64,000 bases of DNA, from assembly GCA_017423025.1 (NCBI GenBank), contig JAFPGC010000032.1:1-64000 (forward strand), read 5' to 3'. Positions 49,013 to 57,067 of the stretch are shown here, in pieces (position 1 is the first letter of the stretch; every line of letters begins with the position of its first letter). A model generated the notes under the pieces. That model searched no databases. It saw nothing but the letters and a program-made list of their open reading frames with translations, and was not told the origin of the DNA. The DNA comes from Bacteroidales bacterium (lineage in GTDB: Bacteria > Bacteroidota > Bacteroidia > Bacteroidales > UBA932). Position numbers and translations under genes: made by a program.

Positions 49013-51763
49013 TTATAGTCCAATTCTGCAAGTCAGGCCATCGTAGTTGATGCAGAGGGCATTCAGGTTGTCCGGGTCAAAAGGAAGCGGATTGTCCGGG
49101 TCTATGACCCCCACAGAGAAGGTGCGGTTCCTGGTCATGCCGGGGTAAGAGCCCTTCCTCTCATCCAAGGTGAGAATGCGGGCATCATCATCCCAGTGAA
49201 GGTCGATGCGGCTGCTCTGTCCTTTCTCATAACCATAGGTAAGACCGTCATCCTCATAGAAGGTAAAGTGGGCATCCTTGCCGGCGTACACCAGGAAAGT
49301 AATGTGCTCCGCCTGCTTCTCATCAGAGGTCCATTCCACCAGATCACCTATCGGGACAATGCTGCCTTCCCGCACATACAGGGGCATGCGTTCATAGGGA
49401 GCGTCTACGGTCATGCGCCGGCCACCCTGAATAAACTTGCCGGAATAGAAGTCGTACCAGCCGCCTTCCGGGAAGTAAACCTCGCGGCTGCGGGCCTTGT
49501 ATTCATACACCGGGCAAGGCATGAGGGCCGGTCCCAGCATCCACTGGTCGGACAGGTCACGCACCTCGGGATCCGTAGGATAATCCATAGGAAGGCCTCT
49601 CATGATGGTTTCATCCTCATAGTAAACGCCTCCTGCCAGGGAATAGAGGTAAGGCATCAGGCGGTAGCGCAGCTGCATGTACCAGAGAATGCTGTTGTAG
49701 GCGGCCGATCCTTCCGGAGCGATGTTCCAGAGTTCGCGGCGGGGCCACTGGCCGTGGGTGCGGAACAGCGGCACGAAGGTGCCGAACTGATGCCAGCGGG
49801 TCTGCAGTTCCTGCCATTCATCGGCATTCGCGGCATCGTAGAACTTGCTCATCACGGAGAAACCGCCGATATCCATTCCCCAGAACGGGATGCCGCTCAT
49901 GGAGTAGTTCAGGCCGGCGGCCATCTGCATGCGCATGTCGGTCCAGGATGTGCCGATGTCGCCGCTCCAGGAAGCCGTGCTGTAGCGCTGCAGGCCGGCA
50001 AAGCCGTTGCGGGTGAGCAGGAAGACGCGCTTGTCAGGGTCCACGCTGCGCTGGCCTTCATAGATGGCCTGCGCGTTAACCAGGGCATAGGCGTTCAGGT
50101 ATTCGGTAGAAGACCCCAAGGCATTGGGCGTGAGGAGCCACTTGAAATAGTCCATGGGCAGACAGTCACGGAGATTGGGCTCGGAAGCGTCCATCCACCA
50201 GGCGTCGATCTTCTTGCCGAATCTGCTGTAAAGACTCTCGTCCATCTGGCGCCAGAACATCTTGCGGCCACCGGGGGCATAAGCATCGTAGAAGCTCTGC
50301 TTGTAGCCCAGCCAGTCCACCAGGCCGTCGTCCTCGGCATGGGTGTAGGCATATCCTGCGGCCTTCAGTTCCTTGTAATGTTCCGTGTTGGTATAGAACT
50401 TGGGCCAGACGGAAATCATGAAACGGCCGTTCATGGCGTGCACGTCGTCCAGCATCTTCTCGGGATCGGGATAGCGGGAAGCTTCAAACTCATGGCTGCC
50501 CCACTGGTCATCGGGCCAGTACTGCCAGTCCTGAACGATATTGTCCACCGGAATGTGGCGGCGGCGCATTTCGGCCAGGGTTTCCACCAGTTCTTCCTGG
50601 GTGCTGTAACGCTCGCGGCTCTGCCAGAAGCCCAAGGCCCATTTGGGCATCACCGGGGCCTTGCCGGTAAGCTGACGGTACCCTTTGATGACGCCGTCGT
50701 AGTTGTCTCCGGCGATGAAATAATAATCGGCCTGAGGCTCGAATTCGCTCCAGAAAGTGAGGCGGGATTCCTGCTCGGGCGTTTCCAGAGGAGCCACGCG
50801 GAGGCCGATGTAGGACACGTCCCCGTCCGGTTCCCAGTTAATCTGGATGGGCGTAGGTTTTCCGGCCTCCAGATGCACGGTGAACTTATAGCTGTTGGGA
50901 TTCCAGGCCGGACGCCAGCGGCGGCTCATCACCTCCACTCCGTCAACGGACGTGCTCTGGAAACCGGCATAGTACTGGATAAAATGATAGTCTCCGGTCT
51001 CCCGGGCCGTAATAGTTCCTTCATAAGTGACCTGGGCACCCATCAGGGGGATGTCGGGCAGGTTGCGGAGGGCCCACTCGTTCTCATAGAACAGGCTGTC
51101 TTCCGGTTGCACCACAGGCTCTCCCTCGGCGGGCCGATAAGTCCCGGTAAACCGGAGGTCAAAAATCTCGCCCAGTTGTTTGTAAGGCTGGGCACTCCCC
51201 CATCGGCTTAAGGAATACGCGTCGAAGAGCATACCGTATCCCTTGTTGGACACCACCAGCGGAACACTGATCTTGGTGTTGTACTGGTACAGTTCTTCGC
51301 GCAGGCCTTTGTGGTTAAACTCGCCGGCCTGATGCTGTCCCAGCCCGTAAAAGGCTTCGTCCGGAGTAGAGGCATAGCTCACCGTGGTGCTCCAGGCCTG
51401 CTTCCCCTCCACCTCGATGGGAGCAAAGCAGGAACGGCCGTCCGAGGCGAGCGGGGTGCCGTCGGCCTTGAAGAATTGGAGAGTTCCGTCGGCCTTGGAA
51501 ACCTCTACCGAAAGGGCCGATGTAGATAACAACACCTTGCCCGCCTCTTTGGACAGCTTGAAATCTGCATTCTTCTGTTGCGGCAGCACCACCAGGCTGG
51601 GCCGGTCGTGGAACTTGCCGTCCGGGGACACGGTCACCCGTACAATCTCCGGAGAAATGACCTGCAGGCGGACAGCGCCATTATCGGTAGGCACCACCAC
51701 CTGCCCGCGGTTGCAGGAAGCCAAGGCCATAAGGGCCGATAGGAAAAGAACTAGCTTTTTCAC
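49013..51763 (-). CDS. GH31 alpha-glycosidase with PA14 insert (probable alpha-xylosidase), lipoprotein
   Basis: 916 residues. Signal MKKLVLFLSALMALASC. After an N-terminal GH31 beta domain, residues about 205-330 form a PA14 module (ITARETGDYHFIQYYAGFQSTSVDGVEV). The barrel carries QDWQYWPDDQWG, the nucleophile Asp in WWMDASEPN and the acid/base region WSGDIGTSWTDMRMQM. PA14-containing GH31 proteins studied in Cellvibrio and Bacteroides xyloglucan loci are exo-alpha-xylosidases, so that is the first guess; alpha-glucosidase or alpha-galactosidase cannot be excluded. It sits between GH130 and GH3 with gaps of 5 and 15 bases. Confidence 0.85.
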   Translation of the reverse strand: MKKLVLFLSALMALASCNRGQVVVPTDNGAVRLQVISPEIVRVTVSPDGKFHDRPSLVVLPQQKNADFKLSKEAGKVLLSTSALSVEVSKADGTLQFFKADGTPLASDGRSCFAPIEVEGKQAWSTTVSYASTPDEAFYGLGQHQAGEFNHKGLREELYQYNTKISVPLVVSNKGYGMLFDAYSLSRWGSAQPYKQLGEIFDLRFTGTYRPAEGEPVVQPEDSLFYENEWALRNLPDIPLMGAQVTYEGTITARETGDYHFIQYYAGFQSTSVDGVEVMSRRWRPAWNPNSYKFTVHLEAGKPTPIQINWEPDGDVSYIGLRVAPLETPEQESRLTFWSEFEPQADYYFIAGDNYDGVIKGYRQLTGKAPVMPKWALGFWQSRERYSTQEELVETLAEMRRRHIPVDNIVQDWQYWPDDQWGSHEFEASRYPDPEKMLDDVHAMNGRFMISVWPKFYTNTEHYKELKAAGYAYTHAEDDGLVDWLGYKQSFYDAYAPGGRKMFWRQMDESLYSRFGKKIDAWWMDASEPNLRDCLPMDYFKWLLTPNALGSSTEYLNAYALVNAQAIYEGQRSVDPDKRVFLLTRNGFAGLQRYSTASWSGDIGTSWTDMRMQMAAGLNYSMSGIPFWGMDIGGFSVMSKFYDAANADEWQELQTRWHQFGTFVPLFRTHGQWPRRELWNIAPEGSAAYNSILWYMQLRYRLMPYLYSLAGGVYYEDETIMRGLPMDYPTDPEVRDLSDQWMLGPALMPCPVYEYKARSREVYFPEGGWYDFYSGKFIQGGRRMTVDAPYERMPLYVREGSIVPIGDLVEWTSDEKQAEHITFLVYAGKDAHFTFYEDDGLTYGYEKGQSSRIDLHWDDDARILTLDERKGSYPGMTRNRTFSVGVIDPDNPLPFDPDNLNALCINYDGLTCRIGL

Positions 51764-51768
51764 AGTTA

Positions 51769-52923
51769 CTATTTCAGGTTCAGGTCAATCAGTTTATTCA
51801 GGGTCTCCACGGAAAGGCCGGTACGGAGACCGTCCGGAGCCGTATTCATGCAGTAGTCCACCAGACGGTCCACCGTAGAGGTGGCCACATGCATGCGGGT
51901 GTCGGAAGAGCCGTAATAGATGAACACCTTGCCGTCGGGGTCGCAGATCCAGCCGTTGGAGAAGAGGACGTTCATCACGTCTCCTATGTATTCGGGGCCC
52001 TCGGGAGCCATGAAGAAACCCGCGGGATCGGCAATGACCTGGGAAGGATCTTCCAGGGAGGTCATGTACAGATACAGCACATAGCGGAGACCGCTGGCGC
52101 AGCCGCGAACGCCGTGAGCCAGGTGCAGCCAGCCCTTGTCGGTCTTGATGGGGTGCGGGCCCTCACCGTTTTTCACTTCCCTGATGGTATGGTAGTGGCG
52201 GAGGTTGATAATCTTCTCTTCCTTGATCACGGCCTCCTCCATGCTGTCCACCAGGGCCCAGCCAATGCCACCGCCGTTACCGGCGTCAATGAAACCGTCC
52301 TGCGGGCGGGTGTACAGGGCATACTTGCCGTTCACAAACTCGGGGTGCAGCACCACGTTGCGCTGCTGGCTGGCACTCTTGATATCCGGCAGGCGCTCCC
52401 AGTTCACCAGGTCTTTGGTGCGGGCCACGCCGGCGGCAGCCGTAGCGGCAGAGAGGTCTCCTTCTGCGTCGTGGTCCTTGCGCTCCACGCAGAAAATGCC
52501 GTAAATCCAGCCATCCTCGTGGGCGGTAAGGCGCATATCATACACATTGGTAGCGGGCTCTCCCCACTCGGGCATCGTGATGGGACGCGGCCAGAAGGTG
52601 AAATTGTCCACGCCGTTGGGACTTTCGGCCACGGCAAAGAAAGACTTGCGGTCGGCTCCTTCTACACGCACCACCAGCACATACTTGTCTTTCCACTTGA
52701 TGGCGCCGGAATTAAGGGTGGCGTGAATGCCGAAACGCTCCATCAGGTACGGGTTGCGGTCCGGATTGAGGTCGTAGCGCCACTCCAGAGGAGCATGGTC
52801 GGCCGTCAGGATGGGATTCTCGTAACGCTCGTACACACCGTTCCCCTCCACGGGGAAGTTCTTTCTTTCAATCAACTGCTTATGGCTCACCTTGAGCCAC
52901 TTCAAACGCTCTTTGTAAGTCAT
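51769..52923 (-). CDS. GH130 beta-1,4-mannosylglucose phosphorylase
   Basis: 384 residues, no signal peptide, so cytoplasmic. The five-bladed propeller pattern (ILTADHAPLEWRYDLNPDRNPYLMERFGIHATLNSGAIKW, YVLVVRVEGADRKSFFAVAESPNG, GEGPHPIKTDKGWLHLAHGVR, YYGSSDTRMHVATS) matches the GH130 subgroup of 4-O-beta-mannosyl-glucose phosphorylase. It splits mannosylglucose with phosphate into alpha-mannose-1-phosphate and glucose, completing the epimerase route. Located 2 bases downstream of the GH26 gene. Confidence 0.9.
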   Translation of the reverse strand: MTYKERLKWLKVSHKQLIERKNFPVEGNGVYERYENPILTADHAPLEWRYDLNPDRNPYLMERFGIHATLNSGAIKWKDKYVLVVRVEGADRKSFFAVAESPNGVDNFTFWPRPITMPEWGEPATNVYDMRLTAHEDGWIYGIFCVERKDHDAEGDLSAATAAAGVARTKDLVNWERLPDIKSASQQRNVVLHPEFVNGKYALYTRPQDGFIDAGNGGGIGWALVDSMEEAVIKEEKIINLRHYHTIREVKNGEGPHPIKTDKGWLHLAHGVRGCASGLRYVLYLYMTSLEDPSQVIADPAGFFMAPEGPEYIGDVMNVLFSNGWICDPDGKVFIYYGSSDTRMHVATSTVDRLVDYCMNTAPDGLRTGLSVETLNKLIDLNLK

Positions 52924-52925
52924 GG

Positions 52926-54017
52926 TTATGGTAGGAATACAATATTATCAAGTTCGCTGAAGGCCTTCATATCGGCGGCGCCTTCATAACCGTCCCAGGC
53001 GGCATAGAAATGACCGGGCTGATCCCAGGCATTGCGCCAGGTAAGGACATAGGAGATGGGAAAATCCTGGATGGACGGAGCCAGCGACCCGGTCCACCAC
53101 TTCAGGTCCGGAATCCCTTCCAGGCCCGTTTCGCTCAGGCAGATGAGCTTTTTATGCTCATCGCCCAGGGCCACCAGGGTAGAAAGCATGTTCTTCACCT
53201 GGTTCTGGAACCGTACGCCGGCCTCTTCCACAGAGCCGTCTCCTACATATTCATAGATATCCGTTCCCAGGATGTCTACAAACTCATCGCCGGGATAGCG
53301 GGACATATACACCTCCGGAGGAATGGGACCATTGGGGGAATAGCACCAAAGAAGGTTGGTAAGGCCGCGTTCCTTGGTAAAATACAGCCAGGTGGCACGG
53401 AAAAGCTCTTTGTATTCCTGGTCGGAGCAAAGCTTCCCTCCCCACCAGAACCAGCTTCCCAGGTTTTCATGCCAGGGGCGGAAAATGATGGGGACATCCG
53501 GGCCTATAGATTCGATGAAATCGGCCGCACGCTGCAGCCAAAGCATGAATTCGGCGTGCTTCTCACCGCCCGGGAGGACGGATTTCACCACCTCCGTGGA
53601 GGAGATGTCCCACGCATCACCGCCCGTGAGGGGGTTCCGGGGATGCCAGGAGAAGGTGACCATTCCGCCCCGCTCCACCTGCTTGAGAACAGCCTTTCTC
53701 ATCAGGCCGAAGGGAATGCCGTCCAGGTTCTTGTCGGCCCCCAGCTCTATGCCGCCCAGGTCGCACCCCAGGATCATGGGATAGCGTCCGGTGACATCCT
53801 TGACATCGGAACGTTCCAGGGCGTCATTCTCCCAGTCCTCTACCTTCCAGGTGTGGCCGTAGAAGAGGTCGTCCTGGTGCCCGTAGGCAATCTTTCCGCT
53901 CTCGGCATAGGAGAACAGGGTATGCACCAGATGGTCTTTGGGCGTTTCCATGGGTTTCTTATTTCCGGAGCCGCAGGCCACCAGAGCCAATGCAGCAAAG
54001 AGGTATAATCTTTTCAT
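52926..54017 (-). CDS. GH26 beta-mannanase/mannobiohydrolase lipoprotein
   Basis: 363 residues. Short lipoprotein signal (MKRLYLFAALALVAC). The GH26 barrel shows GKIAYGHQDDLFYGHTWK at the start, acid/base Glu in IFRPWHENLGSWFWWG and nucleophile Glu in LICLSETGLEG. Family enzymes cut beta-1,4-mannan; the small single-domain Bacteroides forms release mannobiose, which suits the epimerase and phosphorylase downstream. Its start overlaps the GH5 stop. Confidence 0.9.
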   Translation of the reverse strand: MKRLYLFAALALVACGSGNKKPMETPKDHLVHTLFSYAESGKIAYGHQDDLFYGHTWKVEDWENDALERSDVKDVTGRYPMILGCDLGGIELGADKNLDGIPFGLMRKAVLKQVERGGMVTFSWHPRNPLTGGDAWDISSTEVVKSVLPGGEKHAEFMLWLQRAADFIESIGPDVPIIFRPWHENLGSWFWWGGKLCSDQEYKELFRATWLYFTKERGLTNLLWCYSPNGPIPPEVYMSRYPGDEFVDILGTDIYEYVGDGSVEEAGVRFQNQVKNMLSTLVALGDEHKKLICLSETGLEGIPDLKWWTGSLAPSIQDFPISYVLTWRNAWDQPGHFYAAWDGYEGAADMKAFSELDNIVFLP

Positions 54018-55606
54018 CAGAACTTGGGTGCGCTGTTATAAACGGTTTCCAGGGTATAACCTTCACTTTCGGTGAACCAGGCTTTCTTCATCACGTCAAT
54101 CACCTCCTTGCTGTTGCCAATAGGGGTGCCTTTTCCGTGGTGGACGTATCCGTGCTTCTCCTTGCCGGCGCCTTCTCCATTGTTATCCCAAAGGAAGCAA
54201 GGGATGCAATAGGTCTTGGCAGCTTTCACCACATATTCCATATAATACTTGTAGAAAGCCCATGCATGGGTATCGCTCTTGGACCGCATGGAGCAGCCAA
54301 ACTCTCCCATATATACAGGAATACCCTTAGCTACGAAATCGGAATACAGCTTACTGTAGAGCTGCTTGGTTTGTTCCTCACCGGCGGCGGGTTTCTTGCC
54401 GGCAGTGCCAGTATGACCCCACTCGGGATACTGGACGTCTCCTATGGTATAATCATAGGGATCGTAGCTGTGAACGGCAACGGCCAGTTTGCCGGCAGTG
54501 TCGTTGGGAAGGGTGAAATACTTGGAGCCGGTGAAGGACGGGCTTGCGCAATAAGTGGGAACGCCCAGCCAGCGGGTGGCATTGTTACCACCGGTTGCAC
54601 GCACGGCATTCACAAATGCCTGGTTCCATTCGTTAAGCACCGCACACTGTTTCTGAATTTCGGCATCCGGACTTCCGCCCCATTTTCCGTCATTGAGTTC
54701 GTTGAAGCCCTCCAACAAAAGCCAGTCGTCTCCGCAATCGGCAAACTTGGTGGCAATCTGCTTCCACACAGCCGTGATTTTGGTCGTAATCTGGTTTTTG
54801 AGTTCGGCATTATTGGCAGCGTTCTTGATGTCCAGCCACTCATAGCTGTTAGAAGTGCCGTGATTCTCGTCGTGATGGGTGTTCACAATCACTTTCAAAC
54901 CAGCCGTATGGGCGTACTGAGCCACCGTGTACACGCGATTCAGCCACTCTTCATTAATCTTGTAATCCGGAGCATCTCCTATCATTTTCAGCCAGGAGAC
55001 GGGAATACGGACACTTGTAAAGCCCAGATTCTTCAAGCCATCGAAAGTGGCCTGGGTGGCCTTGTACTCATCTTTCGGATCTGGCATCCAGCAAGTTTCA
55101 TCCGGATAACCTTCCTTATCTCTTGCCCAGGAACCGTTATAGTAGGCGTCGAATTGGTTGCCCAGATTCCAGCCCAGGCCGAAGAAAGAGGCCAGACCGT
55201 CATAGCCGGGTGCCGGCGGATCGGGTCTTGTGGCTGCCGCCTGAGAGACGGTCAGCGTAGCCGAAGAGGCTCCGGTAGCCTTGAAAGTAAGGGTGGCCGA
55301 ACGGGCTTCGTAGGCCGTATTGGCCGCTACCGTCAGGGTGGTCACGACACTGTAATTGGCCAGCGTTCCGTTGGAAACCGTAATCCAGTCCGGTTTTTCC
55401 ACCTGAGGGACGAACGGGGTCTTGACGGTTATGTCGTAGGTTCCGCCCTCGGCCGGGGCCGATACGGAGACAGGGCTGAGCACGATGGCCTTGGGGGCCG
55501 GATCCGGGGTAGGCGTGGGCTCCGGATTCTCCTTATTCCCGTTGCAGCTGCACATCACGGAAACCAGGGTGAGCAGCGGCAAGATACAATGTTTCAAATA
55601 TTTCAT
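54017..55606 (-). CDS. BACON-GH5 (subfamily 4-like) endo-glucanase lipoprotein
   Basis: 529 residues. Lipoprotein signal ending MCSC; a Pro-rich linker (PEPTPTPDPAPKA); a BACON domain at about 40-115 (APAEGGTYDITVKTPFVPQVEKPDWITVSNGTL); then GH5: GLGWNLGNQFDAYY, GFTSVRIPVSW, VNTHHDEN, acid/base Glu in LEGFNELNDG, HSYDPYDY, nucleophile Glu in YMGEFGCSM and LWDNNGEG. The order lipid anchor-BACON-GH5_4 is that of the Bacteroides ovatus endo-xyloglucanase; GH5_4 also contains glucanases, so the exact glucan (xyloglucan or glucomannan) is open. Probably on the cell surface, starting degradation. Confidence 0.87.
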   Translation of the reverse strand: MKYLKHCILPLLTLVSVMCSCNGNKENPEPTPTPDPAPKAIVLSPVSVSAPAEGGTYDITVKTPFVPQVEKPDWITVSNGTLANYSVVTTLTVAANTAYEARSATLTFKATGASSATLTVSQAAATRPDPPAPGYDGLASFFGLGWNLGNQFDAYYNGSWARDKEGYPDETCWMPDPKDEYKATQATFDGLKNLGFTSVRIPVSWLKMIGDAPDYKINEEWLNRVYTVAQYAHTAGLKVIVNTHHDENHGTSNSYEWLDIKNAANNAELKNQITTKITAVWKQIATKFADCGDDWLLLEGFNELNDGKWGGSPDAEIQKQCAVLNEWNQAFVNAVRATGGNNATRWLGVPTYCASPSFTGSKYFTLPNDTAGKLAVAVHSYDPYDYTIGDVQYPEWGHTGTAGKKPAAGEEQTKQLYSKLYSDFVAKGIPVYMGEFGCSMRSKSDTHAWAFYKYYMEYVVKAAKTYCIPCFLWDNNGEGAGKEKHGYVHHGKGTPIGNSKEVIDVMKKAWFTESEGYTLETVYNSAPKF

Positions 55607-55615
55607 AGGCTGTTG

Positions 55616-57016
55616 TTATTCGTGGGAAGGCATTCCTTCGCGGGTAAGAACCTTGTTCGAAGACATAATGGACTTCCAATAAGATGTGGTATTCAGTTCA
55701 TAGGATTCCAGGTCCCAGACCAGGAACCAGTTCCAGCCCTGTCCGGCATCCAGGCACTTGGCCGGGTTGGGGATATTGCCGCACTCGCTGACAGTCACCA
55801 GCTTGTGGCCGCCGGAAAGGGCCACAGCCGCATCGTACTGACGGGCTTTGGCATCCGTATCATCGGCATAGATATCTACACCCACTATATCTACCAGGTC
55901 GTTTCCGGGATACCAGGAAGCGTAGTCTTTCTCTGCGCCAGGAGTGGCATCCAGGGTCCAGACCCAGATGAGATTGTTCAAACCGTACTCCCCTTCCAAC
56001 TTATCCCTCAGGAGTTTCCACAGTTTCTTGCAGGCATCGGCCCCGCCGCGGCCCCACCAGAACCAGGCGCCGTTGCCTCCATACAGGTTGTAATTGCCGG
56101 CAGCCTCGTGCAGCGGACGCCACAGAACGGGAATGCCCGCATCCTGCAACAGTTTCAGATAACCGGCCACCTTTTCGATGTCCTGAAGGATGAAATCGTT
56201 CTCCCAGGTCCCGCTCTTCAAGGCATTGGCTATGCTGAATTTGGTTTTATCACAGTAAAAGTTATAACCGGAGAAGTCTCCGCTCTTTCCCTTCTCCCAA
56301 TCTGCCTTGGTGGAAGGCACATTCCAGTGCCACATATAAGACACCAGGCCGTTGTTCTGCCACTGCTCCTTAGGAGCCGAAATATCTCCATAATCCACCA
56401 CCCAGGTCCAACCGGCCGGAGTGGGAGAATACTGCAGGAAAATATAATCGTAGCCGGCCAGGGCAGGGTGCTTGCCGGTCATGGTATAAACCTGGTTCAC
56501 CCGCTCGTTGTTGTTGGCCGTTCCGCCGGACTGGACACCGCTCAGCATCTTGCTTCCGGCCTGTTCCCGAAGGAAAGTATAAACCCACTTTGCCTCGGCC
56601 GTGGCGTTTTCATTGGTAAGGTCCTTATCCATCTCGGCCGGTTCCGGTTTCTCGGCAGCGGCCTGAGAAAGGGAGAAGGTGGCCGAAGTGGCACCCGTAG
56701 CCTTGAAGGTGAGGGTCGCGTTACGAGGCTCATAGGCAGTATTGGGCGCCACGGTCAGTTTAAGAGTAACCGTGTAATTGACCAGGTTGCCGCTGCTCAC
56801 CGATACCCAGTCCGGTTTGTCCACCTGCGGCACAAACGGACTCTTGACAGTTACGTCTATGGTGCCGCCTTCCGCAGGGGCGCCATAAGAGGTAACATTC
56901 AAGGTAACGGCCTTGGGAGCCGGGTCTACGGGCGGAACCACCGGTTGTTCCGGTTCGGTCTTTCCGCAGGCCCACAGCAGCAGGGCCGATAAAGCTATGA
57001 TGGTAAAGTTTCTCAT
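55616..57016 (-). CDS. BACON-GH26 endo-mannanase lipoprotein
   Basis: 466 residues. N-terminal signal MRNFTIIALSALLLWAC; BACON domain (about 30-118) closely similar to that of the neighbouring GH5 protein (APAEGGTIDVTVKSPFVPQVDKPDW, RNATLTFKATGATSATFSLSQAA); then a GH26 domain with SGVQSGGTANNNERVNQVY, catalytic Glu in LWRPLHEAAGN, NGAWFWWGRGG, and nucleophile Glu in VTVSECGNIPNP. Likely a surface endo-mannanase that makes oligosaccharides for SusCD. A stable hairpin precedes the gene (57026-57051). Confidence 0.88.
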   Translation of the reverse strand: MRNFTIIALSALLLWACGKTEPEQPVVPPVDPAPKAVTLNVTSYGAPAEGGTIDVTVKSPFVPQVDKPDWVSVSSGNLVNYTVTLKLTVAPNTAYEPRNATLTFKATGATSATFSLSQAAAEKPEPAEMDKDLTNENATAEAKWVYTFLREQAGSKMLSGVQSGGTANNNERVNQVYTMTGKHPALAGYDYIFLQYSPTPAGWTWVVDYGDISAPKEQWQNNGLVSYMWHWNVPSTKADWEKGKSGDFSGYNFYCDKTKFSIANALKSGTWENDFILQDIEKVAGYLKLLQDAGIPVLWRPLHEAAGNYNLYGGNGAWFWWGRGGADACKKLWKLLRDKLEGEYGLNNLIWVWTLDATPGAEKDYASWYPGNDLVDIVGVDIYADDTDAKARQYDAAVALSGGHKLVTVSECGNIPNPAKCLDAGQGWNWFLVWDLESYELNTTSYWKSIMSSNKVLTREGMPSHE

Positions 57017-57025
57017 AAATGGAAC

Positions 57026-57051
57026 CCGGAGGGAGGGTCAGCCCCCTCCGG
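57026..57051 (-). other. Intercistronic hairpin between surface-binding and enzyme genes
   Basis: CCGGAGGG (57026-57033) / CCCTCCGG (57044-57051) in the only sizeable gap (51 bases) of the PUL. There is no T tract on the minus strand, so it is more likely an mRNA-stability or attenuation element than a full terminator. Confidence 0.55.
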
Positions 57052-57067
57052 ATTAAAAACTATCGGC

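Noticed and set aside
49013..51763. GH31 as alpha-galactosidase for galactomannan side chains
   Set aside because: Possible, but the PA14 insert points to the alpha-xylosidase-type group; kept only as an alternative.
53990..56992. A 1000-codon open frame on the plus strand opposite the GH5 and GH26 genes
   Set aside because: It is antisense to two clear glycoside hydrolases, shows no family motif and is rich in Gly/His/Arg/Val as expected from reading GC-rich genes backwards.
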